54,925 bases of DNA from a marine actinobacterium MedAcidi-G2B (GTDB taxonomy: Bacteria; Actinomycetota; Acidimicrobiia; Acidimicrobiales; MedAcidi-G1), in assembly GCA_000817115.1 (NCBI GenBank), contig JUEO01000006.1, forward strand, positions 1-54,925, given 5' to 3'. The translations under genes and the position numbers were made by a program. Positions 48,019 through 54,925 of this stretch are shown here, in pieces; within the stretch, counting starts at the first letter, position 1, and every line of letters starts with the position of its first letter. The notes below the pieces were generated by a model that was not told where the DNA came from, did not search any database, and was given only the letters and a program-made list of their open reading frames with translations.

Positions 48019-49212
48019 ATGAAAGTCAGAGAGAAGCCTGTAGGGAAATCTTCATCGCATAAGTCTCAAACAAGCGATGTGGTCGTTATCGGTGCTGGGA
48101 TTATCGGGCTTGCAATCGCTTATTCGTTATTGCGTGCTGGTAAAAGTGTTCGAATCATTGAGCGGTCAAAACCTGGGATAGGTCAATCAACGAAAACCGG
48201 TGGTGGAATTCGTTTAGCGCATGGGTCTGAGTTGAATATTCAACTCACTCAGCTCAGTTTTGACACTTGGTTGAATTTTGAAAAGTATTTCAACATTGAC
48301 CCTTTTTATCGAACGACTGGGCATCTCTTTCTAACTGCAGAAAGTGAAAACGTTCTCTTGTCCCAAGCGGCGTTGCTGGAGAGAATGAAAGTCGATTATG
48401 ACCTATTGTCAACAAGTCAGATGAGTTCATATTGGCCCCAACTCTCTTCAATGAATTTCTCAAAAGGCTTATATTGCAGGGAGGGTGGTTATTTAGATCA
48501 GCATCGCGTAATAAAAGGGTATGTAGACACGGTCGTATCTAATGGAGTAAAACTTCTGACTGGTACCCAAGTTGATGGACTATTAAAAGTAAATGAAAGA
48601 ATAAGTGGAGTTACTACTTCTGCAGGCAAATTTCATGCTGAATGGGTTGTCAATGCAGCCGGGCCTTATGCGGGTGAAGTAGCTGATCTTGTAGGATGCC
48701 AGATCCCATTTGTTTCGCGCCGTCATGAACTTTTAGTTTTGGAAGAGTCGGCAGCCGTTCCAGAAGAAATCCCATGGCTTATAGACATGGATAGGCAAGT
48801 GCATATGCGTCCTGATGGTTCTGGACGAGCACTCATTGGTGGATTTTTAGGTCATGACGAAGCAACCGATCCGAACACTTATGACCCTGACTTGTCTGAA
48901 GAATGGTCAAAAGAAGTACGCAGAGAAGCTTCTCATTCTTTTTGCATCACTAATCCTGAAAGCAAAGTCTTGAAAGGTTGGAGTGGTCTTTACCCTGGAA
49001 CAGTTGACTACATGCCCGTTATAGATGAGACCTTGCCGGGACTTATAACAGCTGCTGGTTTCTCTGGTACTGGTCTTATGCACGCTCCGATAGTCGGAGA
49101 GATCGTTGCTGACTTGACTATGTCCACCAAGAGAAATCTTGTGGACATTTCTTCTCTTAACTCAACTCGATTTACTAAAGAGTCGCAAATCTTAGAATCA
49201 ACAGGGTTTTAG
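48019..49212 (+). CDS. FAD-dependent oxidoreductase (DAO/glycine-oxidase-like)
   Basis: 397 aa. FAD-binding VVVIGAGIIGLAIAYSLLRAGKSVRIIER at about 22-50, STKTGGGIRLAHGSE (flavin loop), REGGYLDQHRVIKGYVDTV, WVVNAAGPYAGEVADL and C-terminal GLYPGTVDYMPVIDETLPGLITAAGFSGTGLMHAP. Typical of sarcosine/glycine/proline dehydrogenase-like enzymes of the DAO family. Substrate unknown. It lies upstream of the iron-transport ATPase with a 109-nt gap, so a functional link is not implied. Confidence 0.87.
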   Translation: MKVREKPVGKSSSHKSQTSDVVVIGAGIIGLAIAYSLLRAGKSVRIIERSKPGIGQSTKTGGGIRLAHGSELNIQLTQLSFDTWLNFEKYFNIDPFYRTTGHLFLTAESENVLLSQAALLERMKVDYDLLSTSQMSSYWPQLSSMNFSKGLYCREGGYLDQHRVIKGYVDTVVSNGVKLLTGTQVDGLLKVNERISGVTTSAGKFHAEWVVNAAGPYAGEVADLVGCQIPFVSRRHELLVLEESAAVPEEIPWLIDMDRQVHMRPDGSGRALIGGFLGHDEATDPNTYDPDLSEEWSKEVRREASHSFCITNPESKVLKGWSGLYPGTVDYMPVIDETLPGLITAAGFSGTGLMHAPIVGEIVADLTMSTKRNLVDISSLNSTRFTKESQILESTGF

Positions 49213-49321
49213 AAATCCATCTAATCAGCGACTAAAAGAGCAAAATTTTTCTAATTGTTTAGCAGTCTGTACGATAAATGTTTGGTTACCTATACACTTT
49301 TTTAGAGACAGAGAAGATCGT

Positions 49322-50380
49322 ATGTGTGATAACAAACAAAAAGCAGAAAAGACTTTTGAACACGGAATAAATGTACGCGACCTATCAGTCAATATCGGGC
49401 CTGCTCACATTCTAGAAAATGTAAATATCACCGCTCCAAAAGGCTCATGCTTAGCGGTTTTAGGGCCAAGCGGTTGCGGAAAAACAACACTCTTAAGATC
49501 GTTAGCCGGCTTACAAAAAATAACTTCAGGTGAAATCACTCTTTCAGGCGAAACCGTAGCAACAGAACAATTCCAAACCCCGCCAGAACAAAGAGACGTA
49601 GGGATGGTATTCCAAGACTGGGCCCTCTTCCCGCACCTCACCGTCCTTGAAAACACCGTTTTTGGTTTACCGAGAACAGATCGAAAGAAACCAAAAACAC
49701 AAATCCATGAACTATTAGAAATGGTTGGCATACCTGAACTTGCCGACCGTCTCCCTTCTTCACTATCAGGCGGACAACAACAGCGAGTTGCTCTAGCGCG
49801 AGCTCTTGCCCCTCGACCCTCGGTGCTTCTATTAGATGAACCATTCTCAAGCTTGGACACAAATCTACGTATAGAAGTCAGAGCTGAAGTTTCTGAACTA
49901 CTTCGCTCCTTAAACGTGACAAGCATGTTTGTGACACACGATCAAGATGAAGCCTTCGCTCTTGGAGATCAAGTTGCGGTGATGAATCAAGGAAAAGTGG
50001 TTCAACAAGATGAGCCTTCTGAAATTTATAGGCATCCTTCTGATCAATGGATAGCGGGTTTTGTTGGAGAGGCAAACACGATTCAAGGAATGGCTTCTGG
50101 GGATAGTGCAGACACGCTGTTGGGAAGTATAAATCTTTGTGATCAAGCACATGGGCCAGTAGACGTTCTAATACGTCCTGAAGAAGTGAATCTTATTGCG
50201 GGCGCTGATGCGATAGTAAAAAGAGTTGATTTCTTTGGACACGACACTCTTTATGTAGTGAAACCGGAGAATCAAGAAGAATTAAGATGTCGTGCCGGAG
50301 GAGTACCAGCATTCAAGGTTGGGGATCGAGTCAGCATTCAACACTCTGGTGTTGCAACTGTGAGCTTCCCTTCGAAGTAA
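49322..50380 (+). CDS. fbpC: ABC transporter ATP-binding protein (ferric iron type)
   Basis: 352 aa: Walker A GPSGCGKTT at about 48-56, Q-loop MVFQDWALFPHLTVLENTVFG, signature LSGGQQQRVALARALAP, Walker B VLLLDEPFSSLD, H-loop VTHDQDEAFALG, and a C-terminal TOBE-type regulatory domain (DVLIRPEEVNL). It powers the permease encoded at 51193-52797 on the opposite strand. GAGAAG about 7 nt before the ATG is a fair ribosome-binding site. The nearby DtxR-family gene suggests iron or manganese control. Confidence 0.9.
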   Translation: MCDNKQKAEKTFEHGINVRDLSVNIGPAHILENVNITAPKGSCLAVLGPSGCGKTTLLRSLAGLQKITSGEITLSGETVATEQFQTPPEQRDVGMVFQDWALFPHLTVLENTVFGLPRTDRKKPKTQIHELLEMVGIPELADRLPSSLSGGQQQRVALARALAPRPSVLLLDEPFSSLDTNLRIEVRAEVSELLRSLNVTSMFVTHDQDEAFALGDQVAVMNQGKVVQQDEPSEIYRHPSDQWIAGFVGEANTIQGMASGDSADTLLGSINLCDQAHGPVDVLIRPEEVNLIAGADAIVKRVDFFGHDTLYVVKPENQEELRCRAGGVPAFKVGDRVSIQHSGVATVSFPSK

Positions 50381-50442
50381 ACTTCTCATCATCTATCTAG
50401 ATCAGAGCGAACCGACTTGTTTACCGTAATGCCTATTAGATG

Positions 50443-50448
50443 TATGAT
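50443..50448 (+). promoter_or_regulatory. -10 box of the DtxR-family gene
   Basis: TATGAT, 6 nt before the ATG at 50455, with TTGTTT about 19 nt upstream. It supports the downstream start codon over the one at 50440. Confidence 0.5.
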
Positions 50449-50454
50449 TTAGAT

Positions 50455-51123
50455 ATGGCATATGAGAGCCCCGAATATCATCCAGCTTTTGAAGAGTACT
50501 GTGAAACCATATTTGAATTAGATGAAGATGGGGTGGAGGTCATTCAGGCTCGAATTGTTGAACGTCTTCAAGTGTCACGTCCAGCGGTATCTGAGATGAT
50601 CAAGAAAATGAGTGAAGCGAACCTTATTCATTTCGACGGAACGAAAATACATTTAACTGATGATGGCAAAATGATCGCTAAACAAGTTGTACGACGTCAT
50701 CGCCTTGCAGAAAGGTTTCTGACTGACATTCTCGGCCTTAGTTGGGCGGAAGCCCACCATGAAGCAGGTAGATGGGAACATGTCATTTCCCCTAGTGTCG
50801 AAGATGCATTTCTTCGAATTCTTGAGGATCCAACGACGTGTCCGCACGGAAATCCAATTCCCGGTTCTGATTATCAGGCACCTGAAGGGACTTCTGCTCT
50901 TTCAGATATTGGTGTGGGGAATAACTTTGTCGTTGAGCGGATTCCCGAGGAGCTTGAATTTCAACCTGGACTTTTAGAGTTCCTTGAAGAATCAAATCTT
51001 ATTCCTGGAGAAAACGGAAAAGTTACCGCAGTTTCACCAGATGGAACCACAACCGTTGAAGTGCAAGACACAAAAATAGGTGTCGGGGCTTTTGCTTCAC
51101 AACGTATTCTCGTTACTGCGTAG
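50455..51123 (+). CDS. DtxR/MntR-family metal-dependent regulator
   Basis: 222 aa. The N-terminal winged helix (EEYCETIFELDED then VIQARIVERLQVSRPAVSEMIKKMSEAN) is followed by a dimerisation domain with metal-ligand histidines and glutamates (RRHRLAERFL, EAHHEAGRWEHVISP) and a C-terminal SH3/FeoA-like domain (AVSPDGTTTVEVQD). It should repress metal-uptake genes when iron or manganese is plentiful. It lies between the two halves of an iron transporter. Start fixed by the -10 box spacing. Confidence 0.9.
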   Translation: MAYESPEYHPAFEEYCETIFELDEDGVEVIQARIVERLQVSRPAVSEMIKKMSEANLIHFDGTKIHLTDDGKMIAKQVVRRHRLAERFLTDILGLSWAEAHHEAGRWEHVISPSVEDAFLRILEDPTTCPHGNPIPGSDYQAPEGTSALSDIGVGNNFVVERIPEELEFQPGLLEFLEESNLIPGENGKVTAVSPDGTTTVEVQDTKIGVGAFASQRILVTA

Positions 51124-51131
51124 TAACGAGA
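51108..51131. terminator. Long perfect hairpin over the DtxR-family stop codon
   Basis: TCTCGTTACT pairs with AGTAACGAGA (10 bp) with loop GCGT; the TAG stop begins at the last loop base. Followed by GAGTTTCACTTTC, only weakly T-rich. Probably ends transcription between convergent genes, or protects the 3' end. Confidence 0.5.
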
Positions 51132-51192
51132 GAGTTTCACTTTCAATTACATCTGAAATTGGATTACGAGAGGTTTAAGACGATTCCGTTTC

Positions 51193-52797
51193 TTAAATAT
51201 GTTCTGCTTTTCTAATGACAAGAAACCAAGTAAGCACTGCTGAAAGTCCGATAAGGATGAGGGCCATGATTCCTGCCTCTGCTACGAAGGCTTCTTCGAA
51301 AGAGCTGAATATTCTTGTTGAAAGAGTGGAAAAGCCTAGAGGTGAGATTAGGAGAGTGATGGGCAGTTCTTTCATTGTTGAAAGAATTACTAGTCCAGCG
51401 GCTGCCCCTAAACCAGGAGCCATGATGGGTAAATCAATACGAAGAAGTCGTGAAACTCGCTTGGCTCCTAAAATTTTTCCTGCATCATGTAACCGTTTGG
51501 GTACGAAACTCACTGCCAATAAGACGACTCCGATAGCAAGAGATCCAAATCTAACTGCGTAAGAAAAAACAAGAAGAACTTTGGTGTTGTTTACAAGATC
51601 GTAAGCCCAATCGGATTGTAATGTCCAAAAGCGCATCGCTAAAGCGATCAAGATTCCTGGAAGAGCAAAAGTAGCGATAACAACAGAATGGGCGATGTTG
51701 CCGACTCTAGACTTGTACCTAGCTGTTAAGTAGGCGATAGGCAGTATTGCTGCAACAGTTACAAGCCCAGCTATGACACTGATAGAAAAGGTATTCCATG
51801 TGGATTCCCATACTTGGTCTGCATCGATAGTTAGAGGGGAACCTCCACGGGTAGTCCTGATTAGGCCGTCAGTTGCCCAGTTACCTAAAGCAAGAAGAGG
51901 AGCACCGATAGAGAGAAGAACGGTGAATATGACAAATCCAAGGGCGGGTAAACGCCATTTACCTAATGAATATTGAGTTGGCTCTCCGACAAGTGTTTCG
52001 TTGGTTGTGAAATTGATACGAGAGAAAAATCGTTCAGTGGTCACGATAATTCCAGCTAAAACAAGAAGGATTAGGCTCAAAGCGAGAGCAACTGATTGGT
52101 TACCTAACTGTGAGGTGTAAATGCTTCGAGCTAGGGTGTCGTAGCGCATTAATTGGACCGCACCGAAATCACTGATCGTATATAAGAACACCAAAAGGGT
52201 TCCGGCGGTAATAACTGAGCTGATTTGTGGTAGCACCACTCGAGAAAGTATTTGATGAGGGCGTTGGCCTAATACGCGCGCATTTTCTTCCAGCGAACGC
52301 GGTAACTGCCGCAGCCTCCCTGCAACTGGCAAATAAACATAGGGATAGCAGAAGAGTGTAAGTACTAGCCAAGCACCAAAAAAACCTCGCATCTCTATCG
52401 CTGGTTCAATACCAACTCCAGAAAGCATTCGATTTATAAGGCCCCCTGGGTTCATTGTCCTAATAAAAGCAGCTGCTCCGATAAAGGTAGGAAAAACTAA
52501 GGGAACAGGAAGGATGAAACGCCAAATTTTTCTCCCGGAAAGATCTGTCCGGTTTGTGAGCCAAGCCAAAGTGGTTCCAAGAACTGCAGTGGTAACTGAT
52601 ACCGCTAAAGCTAATGAAATAGATCGCCATAGAGGCCCGAGTATTCGTTGTGTTCCCAGCAGCCCGAACGGATCCCCACTTTCAGTAAAGTTTCTCCAAA
52701 TTAAGTAGAGAGCGGGGAAACTAAAAAGAAACGTTAGTCCGAGGACAGTAATTCGAAGTCCAGTTGGGCCCTTCTGATTATTTTCGACTTGACTCAC
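51193..52797 (-). CDS. fbpB: ABC transporter permease (ferric iron, fused two-domain)
   Basis: 534 aa with about 12 membrane helices. Two copies of the permease domain: the first ends near GTLLVFLYTISDFGAVQLM with the ENARVLGQRPHQILSRVVLPQI cytoplasmic loop, the second has the coupling loop DAGKILGAKRVSRLLRIDLPIMAPGL and a MKELPITLLISPLGF helix. FbpB/ThiP-type double permease. The ATG overlaps the fbpA stop by 4 nt; fbpC, the ATPase, is on the other strand, convergent. Confidence 0.9.
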   Translation of the reverse strand: MSQVENNQKGPTGLRITVLGLTFLFSFPALYLIWRNFTESGDPFGLLGTQRILGPLWRSISLALAVSVTTAVLGTTLAWLTNRTDLSGRKIWRFILPVPLVFPTFIGAAAFIRTMNPGGLINRMLSGVGIEPAIEMRGFFGAWLVLTLFCYPYVYLPVAGRLRQLPRSLEENARVLGQRPHQILSRVVLPQISSVITAGTLLVFLYTISDFGAVQLMRYDTLARSIYTSQLGNQSVALALSLILLVLAGIIVTTERFFSRINFTTNETLVGEPTQYSLGKWRLPALGFVIFTVLLSIGAPLLALGNWATDGLIRTTRGGSPLTIDADQVWESTWNTFSISVIAGLVTVAAILPIAYLTARYKSRVGNIAHSVVIATFALPGILIALAMRFWTLQSDWAYDLVNNTKVLLVFSYAVRFGSLAIGVVLLAVSFVPKRLHDAGKILGAKRVSRLLRIDLPIMAPGLGAAAGLVILSTMKELPITLLISPLGFSTLSTRIFSSFEEAFVAEAGIMALILIGLSAVLTWFLVIRKAEHI

Positions 52798-53858
52798 TCG
52801 TTAAGGATGCCACTTGCTTCGATGATTCGCGACGCTTCTTCAAAACCTCCGCCTAATTCATCAAAACTCACTGAACCTACTCCAAAGGTGCCTAATTCAG
52901 GTAAAGCACTATTGGGTGAAACTCCAGCCGCTATTGGGTATTCGTAGGTTTGGTTGGTGAAGTATTCCTGAACAGAACTTGAGAGTAAGTATTGTAGGAA
53001 GTCTTCGGCGGCTTCTACGTTCGTAGAGGACTCTAAAATAGTTGCAGCGGTGATGATTAATAGAGAACCAATGTCATTATTTCTGAAATCAAAATTCTCG
53101 GCACGATGTTCTGATCCGTTTGCTGCTTTCTCTTGATAGTTGTAATAGTGGTTCACTAGGCCCATAGAAATTTCGCCACGACCTACTGCCTCAACTATTG
53201 ATCTATTGTTGGGATAGTAACGTGCTCCGTTAGCAACCATATTTTCTATCCACTCATTGGCGGCATCTTCCCCATATTGGTCCATAAGAATTGTGAACCA
53301 GTCGATAAAAGACCCGTTAGTTCCCGGCAGAGCTACTTTATTTTTGAATTCTTCGCTAGTTAAGTCAAAGACGGAGTCCGGAAGATCTGCGGGACTGTAT
53401 TCATCAACGTTGTACACAAGCACTCTTCTTCTACCTGAGAAACCTACCCAGGTACCGTCTGCTGCGCGGTTTTGTTGATCAACTAGTTCAAGGGTTTCTG
53501 AACTTATGGTTCCAAGTAGCCCCTTTAGTTCTAGGTAGCCGACTGGCCCAGGGGATCGAGAAAGAAATACATCGGCCTGAGTTTTTTCGCCTTCCTCATT
53601 CAGTAGAAGAGCTAGATCGGTTGAAGCCCCCCACCTTACTTGCACTTCAGTTCCAGTTTCACAGGTAAATGCTTCTATCACTGGAAGAATTAAGTTTTCT
53701 TTTCTTCCAGAGTAAATCGTTACTGAACGTCCGTTTTTGCTTGAGCATTCATCGGAATAAATGTCTGCAGCTAGCCCTTCAAGTGAACGCGTATCGCTTC
53801 CACATGAGGAAAGAATTAGTGCTGATATGAGTGTTAAAAGTAATATTCGTAATTTCAT
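52794..53858 (-). CDS. fbpA: Ferric-iron ABC transporter substrate-binding lipoprotein
   Basis: 354 aa from the ATG at 53858. Lipoprotein signal MKLRILLLTLISALILSSC (Cys19). Mature part: VTIYSGRKENLILPVIEAF, the typical start of FbpA/FutA proteins, and GLVNHYYNYQEKA, carrying the adjacent tyrosines that bind ferric iron. The start at 53879 would add seven residues before the signal and is less likely. A palindromic region lies just upstream (53881-53908). It would deliver iron to FbpB/FbpC. Confidence 0.9.
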   Translation of the reverse strand: MKLRILLLTLISALILSSCGSDTRSLEGLAADIYSDECSSKNGRSVTIYSGRKENLILPVIEAFTCETGTEVQVRWGASTDLALLLNEEGEKTQADVFLSRSPGPVGYLELKGLLGTISSETLELVDQQNRAADGTWVGFSGRRRVLVYNVDEYSPADLPDSVFDLTSEEFKNKVALPGTNGSFIDWFTILMDQYGEDAANEWIENMVANGARYYPNNRSIVEAVGRGEISMGLVNHYYNYQEKAANGSEHRAENFDFRNNDIGSLLIITAATILESSTNVEAAEDFLQYLLSSSVQEYFTNQTYEYPIAAGVSPNSALPELGTFGVGSVSFDELGGGFEEASRIIEASGILNE

Positions 53859-53880
53859 AGAAAGGTACCATATCAGCACT

Positions 53881-53908
53881 TTTACAAAATGTAAAGTTTG
53901 CTTAACAT
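53881..53908. promoter_or_regulatory. Overlapping inverted repeats upstream of fbpA (candidate metal-regulator operator)
   Basis: TTTACA-AAA-TGTAAA (53881-53895) is a perfect inverted repeat. Overlapping it, TGTAAAG-TTTG-CTTAACA (53891-53908) is an 18-bp near-palindrome with one mismatch. They lie 22-50 bp before the fbpA ATG, where the nearby DtxR-family protein could bind. Confidence 0.4.
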
Positions 53909-53986
53909 TTTTTATAAATTTAACCTTCCCATATTAAAGAAGTGCAAATTGCTAGACAAAGTGTCTTAATTCTCTAAAACGCTCAG

Positions 53987-53992
53987 TAGTTT
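53987..53992 (+). promoter_or_regulatory. -10-like box of the DUF255 gene
   Basis: TAGTTT, 6 nt before the ATG at 53999; no ribosome-binding site. Confidence 0.4.
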
Positions 53993-53998
53993 TATGGT

Positions 53999-54925
53999 AT
54001 GAATCGGCTTCAAAACGAAACCAGCCCCTACCTTCGCCAACACGCAGACAACCCCGTTGACTGGTGGCCCTGGAACGAAGAAGCACTCGCCGAAGCAAAA
54101 GCAACCGATAAACCCATTTTGTTATCCGTTGGCTACTCGGCCTGCCACTGGTGCCATGTCATGGCTCACGAATCATTCGAAAATCCAGAAATAGCGGAAG
54201 TCATGAACGCTGGGTTTATAAACATCAAAGTAGATCGTGAAGAACGCCCGGACATTGACACCATCTATATGGATGCTGTTAACGCACTCACTGGACGTGG
54301 TGGATGGCCAATGACCGTCTTTTGTTTCCCCGACGGGCGACCTTTCCACGCCGGGACCTACTGGCCCGATAAACCCAGAGGCGGCATGCCCTCTTTCCCG
54401 CAAGTTTTAGAACAAGTACAACTTGTTTGGCGAGATAATCGTGGAGATTTAGAAGAACACGCAAACCAACTGCTTCCTTACGTCGGCAGGCAAGCCTCCG
54501 CGCTGCCTGGTGGCCGTCCAGAAGGAAACGCTATAGAAGACGCATCTAGGAAGCTTCTTGCCGCTCATGACAATGAATGGGGAGGATTTGGATCAGCACC
54601 AAAATTCCCTCACTCCATGAGCATCGACATTCTTTTACGCCAACTGCAGAAAACCAATGATTCTGAAATTCTTCAGACAGTAACTACCAGTCTTGACGCG
54701 ATGGCTTCCGGCGGCATCTATGACCATTTAGATGGGGGTTTCTCCCGGTATTCGGTTGACAATTATTGGCTCGTTCCTCATTTCGAAAAAATGCTCTACG
54801 ACAACGCCCTTTTAGCTCGTGTTTACCTGCATGCCTGGCAAATCACGAAGGAACAAAGATGGCGCAATGTTGCCGAAGAAACCATCGACTACGTTTTGCG
54901 GCGACTCACCCAACCCGGAGGAGGG
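53999..54925 (+). CDS. DUF255 thioredoxin-domain protein (YyaL/SSP411 type), 3' end outside window
   Basis: 309 codons are visible and the frame is open at the right edge. The start [25 protein letters not shown] and the redox motif CHWCH (Cys49, Cys52) are the family hallmarks, followed by [15 protein letters not shown] and GGWPMTVF. The segment [12 protein letters not shown] begins the second, six-hairpin (glycoside-hydrolase-like) domain, with [17 protein letters not shown] and [13 protein letters not shown]. The biochemical role is unknown; full-length members are about 650-700 aa. Codon choice looks more C-rich than in neighbouring genes. Confidence 0.9.
   Translation, partial: MNRLQNETSPYLRQHADNPVDWWPWNEEALAEAKATDKPILLSVGYSACHWCHVMAHESFENPEIAEVMNAGFINIKVDREERPDIDTIYMDAVNALTGRGGWPMTVFCFPDGRPFHAGTYWPDKPRGGMPSFPQVLEQVQLVWRDNRGDLEEHANQLLPYVGRQASALPGGRPEGNAIEDASRKLLAAHDNEWGGFGSAPKFPHSMSIDILLRQLQKTNDSEILQTVTTSLDAMASGGIYDHLDGGFSRYSVDNYWLVPHFEKMLYDNALLARVYLHAWQITKEQRWRNVAEETIDYVLRRLTQPGGG

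Noticed and set aside
1-54925. CRISPR arrays, insertion sequences, integrases, toxin-antitoxin pairs, rRNA
   Set aside because: I saw no spaced direct repeats, transposase or integrase motifs, or rRNA-like segments.

Overview
The window is a gene-dense, fairly AT-rich stretch of bacterial chromosome that looks actinobacterial, most likely an uncultured Acidimicrobiia-type lineage, probably aquatic (inference). Pointers are the cinA-recA-miaB-miaA-dapF-hflX order, a lexA/nrdJ neighbourhood, F420-type enzymes (an LLM-class oxidoreductase and a Ddn-like nitroreductase), a TIGR03084 (DinB/mycothiol-type) protein, a SAM-I/SAM-IV-clan riboswitch before metX, a DtxR-type regulator, and many genes that seem to be leaderless (a TANNNT box 6-7 nt before the start codon). 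I see no insertion sequence, prophage, CRISPR array or rRNA gene.

Layout. 1-12.5 kb: DNA repair, tRNA modification and diaminopimelate synthesis (cinA, msrB, recA, miaB, miaA, dapF, hflX, dapC, dapD, dapE, an acetyltransferase), then lexA facing a small membrane protein across an array of LexA boxes. 12.5-16.3 kb: a pyrimidine-reductase-like gene, a strongly structured leader, then nrdJ (B12-dependent ribonucleotide reductase) coupled to tdk. 16.3-19.5 kb: a three-gene cluster of two uncharacterised proteins and an Ldh-family dehydrogenase. 19.6-30 kb: acyl-CoA dehydrogenase, lgt, a cyclase-like domain protein, an alkyltransferase-like protein, a DEAD-box helicase, an orphan adenine methylase, the SAM riboswitch with metX, an Fpg/Nei-type glycosylase, two small unknowns and an M19 dipeptidase homologue. 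30-34 kb: tRNA-Gly whose CCA touches the start codon of an LLM-class oxidoreductase, then DUF3445, SRPBCC, TIGR01777 and DUF1295 proteins. 34-44 kb: a tightly coupled minus-strand operon of acyl-CoA carboxylase subunits, AtuA-like protein, acyl-CoA dehydrogenase, TetR regulator, TIGR03084 protein, enoyl-CoA hydratase and acyltransferase, probably for branched-chain or isoprenoid acyl-CoA breakdown. 44-49 kb: small metabolic genes, tRNA-Cys and tRNA-Val. 49-54 kb: an iron ABC transporter split over both strands around a DtxR-family regulator. The window ends inside a DUF255 thioredoxin-domain gene.

How it fits together. The first part holds a DNA-damage and nucleotide-supply module: recA has a LexA box and a RecA-NDp-like promoter, lexA has several boxes, and nrdJ-tdk supply deoxynucleotides. 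The best candidate for something undescribed is the leader RNA before nrdJ (13-bp closing helix with internal hairpins). Next are the reduced SOS membrane protein opposite lexA and the three-gene cluster at 16.3-19.5 kb.
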